Of a stretch of DNA of 64,000 nucleotides, positions 1 through 10,687 are shown piece by piece. The stretch's first letter is position 1, and each line of letters opens with the position of its first letter. A program made the translations under genes and the position numbers. Origin of the DNA: Thozetella sp. PMI_491 (lineage: Eukaryota; Ascomycota; Sordariomycetes; Chaetosphaeriales; Chaetosphaeriaceae); NCBI GenBank assembly GCA_021432635.1, contig MU270022.1:1302001-1366000 (forward strand), given 5' to 3'. Below the pieces are notes generated by a model. That model saw only the letters and a list, made by a program, of their open reading frames with translations. It was not told where the DNA came from and searched no databases.

Positions 1-86
1 CCGTGGTTGTTAAAGCAGATCTATAGACTACATGTATCTGATATGAGCAAGGTGTCAGTACCTCAGAATTTATATCTGAGGCTGAT

Positions 87-1368
87 CTATTGCATGTATC
101 GCATTGACAGGATTACATTGATGCTGAGGTGGGACCGTACTCTGCTTGAAATCCACCTGGAAGAGCAGTGAGCCCTGGATGAGACTTGGTTAGCAGTTGG
201 CGTCAATGTTGGAGAATTGGTATCTAATTGCTCACAGCCATCAATGTCCTCATCAACCACCCGCGCCTGCGTGCAGTTGTTCATGCCGTCAATCGACTGC
301 AGCTTGGACCCCGAATCGGGGCAGTTGAAGCGGCAGGGGTAGTCGAGGATCTTCTGCAGTGCGTCGCCCCGCCAGCCGAAGACGTAGTCGGCGTGGTTCG
401 CGTAACCCGTGGCATCGCCGAACGACCAGACAAACGGGTTGCTGCCGTCCTCGGGCCAGTCCATGGCGTTGAAGGGCTTCGTGTCCCAGACGACCTCAAA
501 CATGACCTGTGAAGTTCGCACTGGATGGGTTGCCGGGCAAGGGCCTCCGCTCTCGAAAGTACCGGTCTCGGGGTAGCTCATGTGCGCCATGTGATCTGGA
601 CTGTCGAGGTTCTTGCCGTCCCAGCAGGTCGGGAACCGCATCGACGTCATGATGCCTTCCTTGCAGCGGCGGTCTGGGAACGCAATCGTCTCCGGGGAGC
701 GCTGCGTCCAGGTTTCCATGCAGACGTACGTGAGCTGTCGGAACCGCGACGCCTGCTCGAGCGTTCGGGCTGAGATATCGCCGATAAACATGCGGAATCC
801 CTGCTTCTAATGAGGCTCTGCTGTCGGCTCACTTTCACACCGTGACTCACCGGCTGGAATGCTTGCACTTTGGACTTTTGCGCAGGGTCATAGATAGCGT
901 CTTCATATATCAGGTGAGTAATAGAGCATTTGGAGACCAAGAGAGAGCAAACTAACCCTGCATATAATATATAGTTAGACCTCCATTGGCCTTCTCGAAC
1001 TGGTTGTTGCCCAGCTGCTTGACCCGCTTGTAGCTCCCATTCCTTGCGCGGAAGTAGAGCACCGCTGTCCAGTAGTTGGAGAAGTCTTCGCTGAATTGGC
1101 ACGTCGTGCACGTGGATTCGGCCGGCATATCCTTTTTAGGGTCCATCGTGGCATTAAAGGAATTCTATCGAGCCTAGTGAGTATATTGCATCGAGTGGTC
1201 TCGGGTTATACCTACGCCACCGACGATCTGGTGCACATGGCTCGACGGGATCGATCCCGGGTTGACCAGGGGGTCCAACCGTTGCACCACCAGCTGGGAG
1301 CAGTGGAATCGGACGACGGCGCTGCTCGGCGCGGCGAGCGCCAGGGCGAAGACTGCGATCCACCGCAT
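87..1368 (-). CDS. Secreted DUF1996 protein
   Basis: Four-exon gene on the minus strand: exons 1216-1368, 957-1164, 851-900 and 87-800, giving about 374 aa. It starts with a signal peptide (MRWIAVFALALAAPSSA) and then shows the DUF1996 hallmark VRFHCSQLVVQRLDPL, followed by HVHQIVGG, a spliced NSFNATMDP and PAESTCTTC. Later blocks (GFRMFIGD, FPTCWDGKNLDSPDH, GCEQLD) also belong to the family. DUF1996 proteins are secreted fungal proteins, often found next to WSC domains; their activity is not established. Length is close to the usual 330-400 aa. The last 40 residues are not conserved in my view and could hide another splice. Exon 3 uses an AAG acceptor, the weakest junction. Confidence 0.88.
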
Positions 1369-2097
1369 CTTTGCTTGCCTGAAGGTTGACGAGTTTCCAA
1401 ATCACGATATTCGGGACCACCTGGAAGGAGAGATGCAGTTCTCTTCCTAATAAGCCTTGCCTAAATGATTAAATGTGTTACCGTTTGTGTACCCGCGCGC
1501 AGGACAGCCGCCACAATCTCTGGAACCGAAATGCCGACATGGCCCAGACATGGTCACTCGTCAATTGGATGACCCTTTATCGCGATGCCCAGTTTATTAA
1601 AGGTATCTCTTTATATTAAAGAATTCTATGGAAACTTATTGGAGCGCTCAATCAGTCCTCGTCGGCTCAATATCAAGCATGTATACAACCGGCATGGCCA
1701 CCCAATCGCGGCAACTCGCTAAGGGTCCGGAACTGCGACAACGGGGAGGCTACCCAACCAAGCCGTAGCAGATTCACCAACAACCGGGCTCTTCCATTCT
1801 CCCGGTCAGCGGAGGTTCGGCCACGCCACTGAGACGGGTGCTACTTAATCCACCGTGCCACAACAACGCACTGGCGGCGGGATCAGATCGAATGCCAAGC
1901 ACAAAGCAAGACGGCTGGGCGGCGAACCCCTGATTCCAATTTCTCCAGCTGATGAGTTGTATGGGTTGTATGACAGGGATACTTAAGTTTGAGAAAGGAG
2001 AGCGGATACAATATATATAAGGTATGCAGCATCTTTGATCGGTTTCATCTAGCTCCAGACAAACCAAGCTGACCAGCGGCAAGCAAAGTCATCGATA
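1369..2097. promoter_or_regulatory. Divergent intergenic region with TATA-like box
   Basis: No credible coding region. It separates the minus-strand DUF1996 gene from the plus-strand secreted-protein gene and must hold both promoters. A TATA-like run (ATATATATAAGG, about 2010-2022) lies roughly 80 bases before the start codon at 2098. Confidence 0.5.
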
Positions 2098-2475
2098 ATG
2101 CGATTTGGTACTGTCCTTTCCGGGCTGTGCTTCGCCCTAGGCGGTGCTATCGCGGAAGATATACAGGATGGATGCCCTAAGAACGAGGTAGCATGTCTAG
2201 ACATTATCAACTCTAGCCAGTGCATCGAGCAGCTCGTTATCGAAAAGCTCTCGCCACTCACCAAGGCGTCGATGATCAAGTGCGTGGAATACAACGGGAC
2301 AGCGAGCAAACTGCCAGGAGCTACTAAGGTAAGCGGTGTTTGGCTAGACGGGTGAGAGATCGAAAACATTTCACTAACGACGCGTGTCTGAAAATAGCTC
2401 TGCCGGTGTGCCGGATGCCATACTGCACCGATCAATGCCGCGATCGCGGAAATGTTCCCCCCGCCGTGCGTGTAG
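2098..2475 (+). CDS. Small secreted cysteine-rich protein (8 Cys)
   Basis: Two exons, 2098-2328 and 2398-2475, with a canonical intron (GTAAGC donor, CACTAAC branch, ATAG acceptor) give 102 aa. Residues 1-19 form a signal peptide (MRFGTVLSGLCFALGGAIA). The mature part carries eight cysteines (DGCP, VACLD, SQCIE, IKCVE, then LCRCAGCH and PPPCV after the splice). Without the splice the protein would lose the Cys-rich end, so the intron model is favoured. I do not recognise a named domain; size and Cys content are those of apoplastic effector-like proteins, but function is unknown. One N-glycosylation sequon (NGT) is present. Confidence 0.8.
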
Positions 2476-3144
2476 ACGATAGATATCACCACTGGCTCTG
2501 TATCGGATGGTATTACGAGCATGAGACACAGCAAGCGAAGGTAGAAGCGCAACTTTGGCTGCGGGAGGAGGGCACATTGAGGAAGTGATTGGGGGAGGTC
2601 TCTTCTTCTCCCCAGCGGCCACTCTCGAATGTATCGACCTATAGGAGACTGAAGTGATCAGTATAGTACTGGTTGGCGGAGGCTCTCTAGGATATCGGCT
2701 CTTTTTGGTCATAGGATATGAGGGAGCAATTTAATTACACGGGATCAACAGAATTCCGAGACGGTGTTTCTTCGATTCGGTTAGATGGTGAGTCCTGTAT
2801 TTAGGACTCACCATCATCTATGCGGAAAATGAAAATACCTGGTGGAGAATTTGCGACTTTCTCTGGAGAGGTACAAAGCGGACCGGCCGCTTGCTATATT
2901 TACATACCTACCTAACTACCTGACCTTACCTACAGTCTCATCCACTTGTTGCTTGGTGGGGGCGAACCCCTAACGATAGACCCACTGTTCCGCAGTTTGT
3001 ACCCAACAACGCAACTAATCCAAATCGGATGTGCAATTTCCCCCGATAGATCGACTTTTCGCCTCAGCCTGCCCTGTACATACACACGTACCTCTCCGGT
3101 TGCAAGCTACTCCCAAACTCTTGCATCAGGACCAATCCAACATC
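2476..3144. other. Intergenic, no gene seen
   Basis: Holds the small hairpin at 2782-2820 and the 5' leader of the LysM gene. Open frames here lack coding character. Confidence 0.5.
2782..2820. repeat. Near-perfect inverted repeat (hairpin)
   Basis: Left arm TAGATGGTGAGTCCT and right arm AGGACTCACCATCATCTA, separated by GTATTT. The arms pair over 15 bases apart from one inserted CAT in the right arm. It lies between two plus-strand secreted-protein genes, about 300 bases past the end of the first. Confidence 0.7.
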
Positions 3145-4107
3145 ATGAAACATTCAGGCTCCCTTTTGACAATATTCTTTGCCCTGTTCTTGCAGAATGG
3201 GTCACACGCCAAGTGCACGCCTGGGGTGGTTCAGTGTAAATACACTATGACCACGGGTCCAGAAGTCAACGAAACTACCTGCGATGAACTTGCAATTGAT
3301 CGTTTCGCAGGACTGAAGCTCATATTCGAGCTAAACCCTCAGCTCGACAAGGAGTGCAAAACGATCCAGCCGAACACCGAGTACTGCACCATGGGCTGCG
3401 TGTGCCAGGAGCCAGAGCCGCACCCAGCTGTTGGTGACATCGTATGCCGATATCACAGTCAGCCGCTCTCAGAAGTCAACGAAAATACGTGCCAGAAGAT
3501 TGCAGACAAGTATCATGTATCACTAGAGAAATTCTTCATCCTCAATCCGGATCTAGACAAGGACTGCAAAACGATCAAGCCGGACACCGAGTACTGCACC
3601 GCGGGCTGTAAGTGAGCTGGCCTTCTACTACCAACCCCTACCCATGGGAGAGACGGTTGGTTTCTTAACAGCACTCTAGTTCTCGAGCCGCTTAGGGCGT
3701 GGGACGGCCGCTGTGGCCCTCAACACAATAATGCGACCTGCATCGGCACCGACCACGGTCAGTGCTGCAACTCGGAGACGTGGCGATGCGGACGCTCTGA
3801 GTAAGTCAACCTAACTGCTAACCACGGGATGCCATTGGGTAGACCTCAAGACACACTAACACGGGGGGGGACTAGGGATGACTGCCGCCCTGGGACCTGC
3901 TATGATGGCACCTGCTTAGGTGCTAAGGTATATGCGATTGACGGCAAATGTGGCCCTAAGCATGGTGGCCTGAAGTGCGGTGGGAAATGGGGTGACTGCT
4001 GCAGCGTTGACGGCATATGCGGCACTGGCCCTGAGTTCTGTGGACTTGGCCGATGTGAATCTGGGAATTGCGATAGCGATGGCCAAGTGCCTCATGACGA
4101 ACTTTGA
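3145..4107 (+). CDS. Secreted LysM x2 and chitin-binding type 1 x2 protein
   Basis: Three exons, 3145-3607, 3680-3800 and 3876-4107, give 271 aa. A signal peptide covers residues 1-22. Two LysM modules follow at about 31-81 and 101-151; they resemble each other closely (CKTIQPNTEYC and CKTIKPDTEYC), suggesting recent duplication. Two hevein-like chitin-binding domains (CBM18) follow, with RCGPQHNNATC...QCCNSETWRCG and KCGPKHGGLKCGGKWGDCC...CGTGPEFCG. LysM and CBM18 modules bind chitin oligomers; secreted fungal proteins of this type shield hyphae or mask chitin from host recognition. The first splice replaces the last Cys of LysM module 2 with Phe. The role as an effector is inferred from architecture only. 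Confidence 0.9.
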
Positions 4108-5020
4108 TGAATGCATCAGGCTCTCTACTGGGGTAAGATGACGTTAATGGAGTTTCGGTTCGCGTCGACAATTCAGAGTTGCTTCAACGACATGCTTGGG
4201 CAACTGACTCTGGGTGGCCAGCCTGGTCGATGCCTCGAAGTTGACGGGTTGACAGTCAAGTCAAATCGAACCAACTGATCCTGCGCATAGCTCATGCTAG
4301 AGTGCACCTCACTAGGCTAGTCCCTGTTCCACCTCTTCATACTCCATCGTTGCGTTGGCTCTACCACCGTGAGCTTCATGTCAAATGAGTGCCCATAAAC
4401 AATCACCAACTAGCAGCACATTAGCGAGAGACACAGCTTGCGCTATCTAAGATAGGCAAGGGAAGCCTGGCTCGAATACTGTCGCTTACCAATAGATAGC
4501 CACTCTTACCTGCTTACATCCAGGGGAACCCCATCTGCCTCTGTACTCGCAGCCTGTTCCCCTCTCTTGGTCGCTCTTGGCGCTGTGGTGAAGCTAGCTG
4601 CTGCTCCACTACGTCACCTCCAACCCTTGATGGCCTAGCTTAGGTAGGTAGCCAAGTTAATTAGACCAGCTGTTGTCGCCCGAAAGTCCCTTAGCACACA
4701 AGCCCCTTTCCCTTCTTCCTCCGCCCCAAACTCCCCACTCTCCCCCGGCTACGAGCTGCCACGGGGAAACAGAACCCCGCGCGCCGCCGGTAAACTTTCC
4801 GGTTCACGTGAGGTCTGACCCCGCGATATCGGATATAGTAGGGAATGCGCAGTCCTTCGATCCGATGGATGGGGTATATATTTGTGTCAAGGTACCGTAG
4901 GTGAGGGCTGATTACTTCGATAGCTTCCTAGCCCGCATATCTTCCACACGGTCCAACTCGCAAGACTAGTCTATCAGATCTTAAGGACAAGAAGCGCCGC
5001 AGCATCACCACTCCGACAAC
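4108..5020. other. Intergenic, promoter of the 2OG oxygenase gene
   Basis: No supported gene. It contains a TATA-like run (GGTATATATTTG, about 4873-4883) some 140 bases before the oxygenase start and short pyrimidine-rich stretches near 4700-4745. Confidence 0.45.
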
Positions 5021-6134
5021 ATGGCTCCGGCTACCTCACATCATCTGTACCCGCCATTTTCGGAAGACGTGAAAACCGCGCCGCTGGTATCTATTTCTTT
5101 AGCGAAACTAGAGGCGAACGACGCGGCGGAGTCGCGCGCGTTTTTCCAGGCCGCCAAAGACCTCGGCTTTTTTTACCTTAACACGGAGGGCTCAGCCCTA
5201 GGCGAAAGGCTAGTCTCGCAGGCCGAGCAAGTTCACAGCTTACAGCAGAGATTCTGGGCCCTACCCAACGAAGAAAAAGAGGTCTATGCGCGAGAGAAGA
5301 TCGATGCGTTCTTTGGCTACCGACATAGTGGGGTCGGTCCCGAGAAGGAGGGCGGAGGTCGGGAGCGGAACGAGCTGTACAACGTGCGTCGCTTCCTACT
5401 ACTTCTACACTGCCTCCTTGCTAACTGATCGCCTGCAGCTGCGCAAGGATGACTTCGTCGGGATTACAGAGCCTCTTCCATACCCGGAAGTTATCAAGAA
5501 AGACTGGGCTCTTTTGACAGACTATACCCGTAGCTGCCGCTCAGCCATCGACCTGTTGATAACACACCTAGAAGAACACCTCATGTTGCCCATCGGCACG
5601 CTTGCCAGCCTCCACCGCATCAACGAGCGCTCAGGGGACCATATCCGTTTCATCCGGACAGCAGTGTCCCCATACTCGGAAGCGGCGGCACGGCAGGTCG
5701 AGCACACGGATTTTGGCACCCTGACTGTGCTCTTTAACTGGTTGGGCGGGCTACAAATCCGACTCCCTGAGACAGGCGAATGGGTGTACGTAAAACCCGT
5801 GCCCCGTTCAGCGGTCGTAAACCTAGGGGACGCCCTCGTCAAGTTCACAGCTGGTTTGCTGCGCTCCAACGTCCACCGTGTGGTCCCGCCACCCCCGCCC
5901 CAGGACGGCATCGTCCGCCACAGCCTGGTGTATTTCTCGAGGCCCGAAGACGCCCTGATCTTGAAGCGGCTGCGCGGAGGGGTGATCGACGCCCAGCCGG
6001 TGCTAGAGACGGAGGAGCCGGAGATGACGAGCAAGGAGTGGGTTTACCAACGGTCGGTTGGGAACTTGAAGGGCGTGTACACGCATAATGGAGGCCTGGA
6101 GTTGCGTCCCACGATGGTGGAAGGTCATGTATAA
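5021..6134 (+). CDS. 2-oxoglutarate/Fe(II)-dependent oxygenase (isopenicillin N synthase-like)
   Basis: Two exons, 5021-5383 and 5439-6134 (55-nt intron with CTAAC branch), give 352 aa. The N-terminal DIOX_N part contains LVSISLAKLEAN and AAKDLGFFYL. The double-stranded beta-helix holds the iron triad His210-x-Asp212 (EHTDFGTL) and His267 (NVHRVV), and Arg281 (RHSLVYF) is placed to bind 2-oxoglutarate. These enzymes hydroxylate, desaturate or cyclise small molecules using O2 and 2-oxoglutarate in the cytosol. It runs tail to tail with a methyltransferase gene and near a Dal5-type transporter and sulfatase, so a small catabolic or tailoring group is possible. Substrate unknown. Confidence 0.92.
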
Positions 6135-6280
6135 ACAGTGGGAGAAAGATTGGAAAATTGTCTGGTATAATTCGGCTATTCTGCACTGAGATCCATGAAA
6201 TCGTATCAGTTCCTATTAAAGCTCGCAGTGGTTGGTCGCGGTCTATGATCGCTGAGCTCGTAGATCCACCTTCATGAACC

Positions 6281-7057
6281 CTAAACTTTCTTCGCCGTTA
6301 CTACAGCAAAAAGGGGCTCATCTAGGTGGTTCTTCCAAAATTCGGGTTCTTCTTTAATCGCATCCATATCTTTGTCGGGGATTGTCTCGAAGCTAGGGAA
6401 GCCAAGTTGGCGCGGGATGTCGTTGACCATGGCGTAGCTGTCCTCCATCATGGTCCCCCCAAAAGAGAATACAGGCTCCGTGACAAAGAACACGACGCAC
6501 CGCACGCCGCCTGGGATTTTTTCAATGTCCTCGTATCTGCAGCCGTACTTCCCTTGCTTGGTGTGGTCGGCCCATATCCCGGGGGCGATGACCCTGATAC
6601 CCACGAACAAACCACCGGGCTTGACGGCACTCGCAAGGTTCTCCCACATGCCACGGAGTTCCTCTGTAGTGTGGGCGTGGTCGAACACCCAATTGGCCAT
6701 GACGAGATCGTAAGCCCCCGGCGGGAGAATGTCGGCGCCTTGCTCCCTTAGAGGTTTAGATACGTCGGCTGTGAACCAGCGAATTTTGTCGCCGCGACCG
6801 GCTTTTGCCTCGATGTCTTTGCCGATCTGCATCATACCTTCGGAAATATCGACAACATCCACCTGGGAAGCGCCGGCCTCAACTGCCTGCCGGGCGTGAG
6901 TGCCGCTCCCGCCACCGAGGTCGAGGACCCGAAGGCCGGTGCAGTCCCCGAGAGCGCGCCGGATGAGCTGCGCCTCGAGCCTGGCCATAGGCAAATCGTC
7001 GTACGATTTGTACTCGACTGCCACATTGTCGTATTGCGCTTTGTCTGATGAAGCCAT
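6281..7057 (-). CDS. Class I SAM-dependent methyltransferase
   Basis: Single exon, 258 aa. Motif I is VLDLGGGSGTHARQAVEAG at about residues 44-62, followed by VDVVDISEGMM (acidic loop end) and YDLVMANWVFDHA (motif for the core sheet). This is a Methyltransf_11/25-type small-molecule methyltransferase; the C-terminal half (FFVTEPVFSFGGTMMEDSY) is compatible with a substrate-binding cap. Substrate cannot be read from sequence. It converges with the 2OG oxygenase gene (146 bases between stops) and is followed on the same strand by a transporter gene. The start chosen is the first ATG before a conserved Tyr-rich N-terminus (YDNVAVEYKSYDD). Confidence 0.9.
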   Translation of the reverse strand: MASSDKAQYDNVAVEYKSYDDLPMARLEAQLIRRALGDCTGLRVLDLGGGSGTHARQAVEAGASQVDVVDISEGMMQIGKDIEAKAGRGDKIRWFTADVSKPLREQGADILPPGAYDLVMANWVFDHAHTTEELRGMWENLASAVKPGGLFVGIRVIAPGIWADHTKQGKYGCRYEDIEKIPGGVRCVVFFVTEPVFSFGGTMMEDSYAMVNDIPRQLGFPSFETIPDKDMDAIKEEPEFWKNHLDEPLFAVVTAKKV

Positions 7058-7664
7058 CTTTCAAAAAGTGAGAAGGCGATAATTCGTTGAAAGTAGCGAT
7101 GGTGAACAGTTGACCCCGCTCTCGAGCTGATTGTTACCTGAAGGCACCACCCAATGAACGAGTGACACCTCGGCCGAAGCAATGGCTGGTAGATTCAAAA
7201 AGACTCTGCTGCCTCGTCCGGGCTTGGCTTCATGCAACATGCCCCGGATTGCGTGCAATAGTTCCAATATCTCCTGGTTTAGAGGCCCTAGCAAAAATTA
7301 GTTTGGGCATACAGCAACCAAAAATAACGCTCGAAATATTGGTACGTGTATCCAAGGGCACAATTCAGGGCACTTACTACTAAGTCTCACATGATCTCTT
7401 AGTCCGTAAGGACAAATCTCTTGTCGCACAACTTGACGCGGAGTCTCTTTGTGGGCTTCTTGTCTGACAACATTCAACGCTTCCGATCTCGTTCTTAGAA
7501 GTTGTATTGATGTTCACGCGGGTTGAAACGTCTCAAGCATAGGAATACATGGCGAAAGAGGGCGTGCTGATCAGGCTTTCAGTACCCCGTGCTGCAGACA
7601 GGTAGCGAGTATTTGTCGACACCTCTGCCGGCTCACTTCTATCGATTCTCCTGTTCATTGTGGT
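7058..7664. other. Intergenic between two minus-strand genes
   Basis: Holds the promoter of the methyltransferase gene and the 3' region of the transporter gene. No gene seen. Confidence 0.45.
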
Positions 7665-9413
7665 CTAGCTATCGAATAGGAAGTCCAGCCTCTTGTTTCC
7701 CAGCTCCTCGTTACTCTTTAAATATTCAGCTCGCTGCTCACTCGACATCGTGTCCCACTTCTTGCGCTTGTATTGATTCCTCATCAAGTAGTAAACTTTA
7801 GCCAGTGCGTACGCCACAATCGTGGCTGCTGCGATGGCGATGAGGCTCCTGTTACCTCTTCGGTACAAGGGCGAATCATCCGCCATATATATGTTGGACG
7901 ACGCAATGCCAGAAAGTTGGATAGTGATATTATAGAGTGCTGCGCTGATCGCGCGTGTGCGGACCGAGTTGCTTAGACGTGAGCACCAACCCACCTGCGC
8001 AGCGTGGACTGAGGGCTGCCCCAGAATCACAAATATCAGGGCGTACTGGCCCCATGGCGTGAGAGATTGGACTGATGCGTACTCAATGATGAGGAGTGGG
8101 AGAACCCAGAGCTGCGCGAGTAGCCCAATTAGGGCGATTTGGTGAAATCGCTCTGTCAGGTATGTCACCCAGAGCATGTTGATGGCGGCGAAGACGGTCG
8201 GTGGGATGCTCATCAGGGTGGTATTGAAGGTACTAAAACCAAGAGCCTTGAGAGATAGTGTGAGGTACGCCTTCGGCGGTGCTGTTGGGATCTCGAAAAG
8301 AATTCCGATGATGTAGATAGGCCAGAGGTCGTAATCCTTCAGGCTGCGCCAGAGCTTCCCCAGCGTGATGGCTTCGCGGTTGTGCATGTCACCTTTGGAT
8401 GGATCGTCGCGTAGAACCTTGTTCACAATGATGATTTCCTCACGTTCCGTATAGTACCCCTTGGGGTTCCACCAGGTCTTGGTCTGACATGGACCGGGTA
8501 CTAGAAAGAGGAAGCTCAGCGCGCCGATAACGAGACTGATCAGGGCCTCTATTAAGAACAACCAGCGCCAGCCTGCCTTGCCCTGCACTCCCCGCATATG
8601 CAAGACACCGTAGGCGATGAAGCTCGCAATGACTCCGGACATGGAGTCTGTGAACCAAAAGAGTGCCAGCCGAAACGGCATCTCGGTTTTGGTGTAGAAG
8701 TAGGACAGATATAGGATGGAATCCGGGATGAAGCCGCCCATGAAAAGCCCAATGAAGAAGCGGCAAGCGAAGAAGCCGGCACGGTTAGTCATGAAGAACT
8801 GACCGGCCGACGCCATGCTCCAGAGGATGATCTGCACGGGGATCCAGCGGTCTGGGCCGAGCCGCTTGCCCACCATCTGAGAGGGGATCTCAGCGATGAA
8901 GAAGCCGATGCGGTACATGTTCTGTGCGTTGTTATAGTCGTTGGTATTGATCGCCAAGTCATTGAGCAGGTTATCGGCCACTGCGTTGGACAAATTGCCC
9001 CGGTCGATGTTGAGGCCGAAGAACATGATGAGGATCCACACCAAAATCTTCAAATCCGTCTTGCGCAACACGCTCTGCTCCTCACGGTAGGTCCAGCGTG
9101 CTGACGGATCGAACCGGCCGAGGTTCTCGTAATCCGCATGTGGAACATAGAAGGGTGCAACCGTCGGGACATCAAAGACACTGCGCTTAGTGGCAATGGC
9201 GTCGAGGTCAGCCGGGCGACGCCGTGTAGTGAGAGCTGCCCAAAAACCGGGAGGGTTGCTCGTGTCCTCGGGTCCCACAAGATCGGGCGTATCATAAGGA
9301 TATCCGTGTTGGTCCTTATGGACTTCAACGGCATTGCCTTCATCAATAACTCTTTTGTCTAGATCGACGGCATGTCCTGTGTGGGACTCGACGCTGTCGG
9401 TGGAGGAACCCAT
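7665..9413 (-). CDS. Major facilitator transporter, anion:cation symporter (Dal5) family
   Basis: Single exon, 582 aa, with about 12 membrane helices. Diagnostic stretches are LRKTDLKILVWILIMFFGLN at the start of TM1, DRGNLSNAV, MYRIGFFIAEIPSQMVGKRL and the cytosolic loop with TREEIIIVNKVLRDDPSKG-like sequence (here YTEREEIIIVNKVLRDDPSK). This family imports organic anions such as allantoate, nicotinate, pantothenate, biotin and, in the yeast Soa1 branch, sulfur compounds. Here it is divergent from a sulfatase gene, so uptake of a sulfate ester or sulfonate is an attractive but unproven reading. It is a plasma-membrane protein by family. Confidence 0.92.
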   Translation of the reverse strand: MGSSTDSVESHTGHAVDLDKRVIDEGNAVEVHKDQHGYPYDTPDLVGPEDTSNPPGFWAALTTRRRPADLDAIATKRSVFDVPTVAPFYVPHADYENLGRFDPSARWTYREEQSVLRKTDLKILVWILIMFFGLNIDRGNLSNAVADNLLNDLAINTNDYNNAQNMYRIGFFIAEIPSQMVGKRLGPDRWIPVQIILWSMASAGQFFMTNRAGFFACRFFIGLFMGGFIPDSILYLSYFYTKTEMPFRLALFWFTDSMSGVIASFIAYGVLHMRGVQGKAGWRWLFLIEALISLVIGALSFLFLVPGPCQTKTWWNPKGYYTEREEIIIVNKVLRDDPSKGDMHNREAITLGKLWRSLKDYDLWPIYIIGILFEIPTAPPKAYLTLSLKALGFSTFNTTLMSIPPTVFAAINMLWVTYLTERFHQIALIGLLAQLWVLPLLIIEYASVQSLTPWGQYALIFVILGQPSVHAAQVGWCSRLSNSVRTRAISAALYNITIQLSGIASSNIYMADDSPLYRRGNRSLIAIAAATIVAYALAKVYYLMRNQYKRKKWDTMSSEQRAEYLKSNEELGNKRLDFLFDS

Positions 9414-10687
9414 GTCGTGGTATAAGGCGAATATCGATGTTCTCTTGGCGCAAGAGCCTCACATCTAGATTGAGGTAGGATTTGGAATGCCAAGGGAGCT
9501 CTGCTCGTATTGTATTCGCACTTATTGGCAGCATCTTCCGCCATTACATTTCCGGGGACTAGGTTGTGATGGTGTAACCATCCTTGCATGTTGGCTCAGT
9601 CTTAATCAGTCGATTCCCGGCCAGCCGTTTTCCATGATAAGGGCGGAACACACACGCGTCTTTGGAAGTGGTACTGGCATTTCTGGTGCTTGTCGGGCTA
9701 CATTGCCCCGAGTAGCTTAGTTGAGCTCGGTCCGACAAGATGTCGCAATTATGGGCCGCGATGACCGCATGTCGGCCTTGCACTCATTTGGGCAAGCAGC
9801 AGGCCGGCGCAATTGGACATCACACAATAAGGGTACAAGTTCTGGTAAATTTGACCCTACATCGGGAAGCTCATGAATTCGCGGCCCACCAACTATTTTA
9901 CTTTGACCTATACGTATTCAGCTAGTCATCCCTAGCCAGCTTAATCCTGCAGCTTGCCAGACCGGCTAGATCAACATGCCTGCGGATGGGCTTGGAAATG
10001 ATGGAACCGCGACTGTCTAATGGGCTGAAAATATGCCTAGCGCTAGCTTAGGGAGTACTTTTAGCTTGTATTGGCCGCAAAACTGGAATAGCTTTCGAGC
10101 CTTGTTTATCTGCAGCTCGGGTGGCGGCAGCAACAGCGACACCCCTGTGCCCCTAGGTACCCGCATCATCAGTTATTGGCCAGGTGGATATGTCAAGCAC
10201 ACGGCGCTTGATATCCCAGCAACCGAAACTGTGGCAGATCGGTATCTGTTCCATGTATCGTCACCGCCAGTCAGAGCCAAATCCTCCCCTTCAGTGTACA
10301 ACTCAGTGAGAAATCCAGAAGTGCCGCGAATTTTGGTGGTACCTTCCAAGGATGTGATAAAGGTACGAGCTGGGAAGGCCACAAAATCCTTCAATAAGTC
10401 TAGATCAACACTCTTAGACAGACTGTCAACCTTCGCCAGTATACTTACTTATTCAATAGGTGCCTAGAATGGACCGAAAAGCGTGGATGCTATCGACAGC
10501 TGGGGTTGCGAACCGCTCTTTTAGATGACGCAACCGCGTCGGGATTCTATTAGTGGAATTTCTATGGCAGATTTACGCGAGCAGCACCGAGACCGGAATT
10601 GCTAGGGGATTCATCTCATAATATGTAGTCAGCATAGGCTCGACAAGGTATCCCGTCATGTTTTGGTCGAGGCACACAGGTGACATC
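9414..10687. promoter_or_regulatory. Divergent promoter region between transporter and sulfatase
   Basis: No convincing gene in 1.27 kb. A minus-strand open stretch at 10173-10394 and its continuation toward 10036 read as a broken frame without a recognisable domain; it could be a gene relic. Shared regulation of the two flanking genes is possible. Confidence 0.4.

Noticed and set aside
10036-10394. Minus-strand protein-like frame between transporter and sulfatase
   Set aside because: Interrupted by a stop and without any recognised motif; could be a relic but not supported well enough to call.
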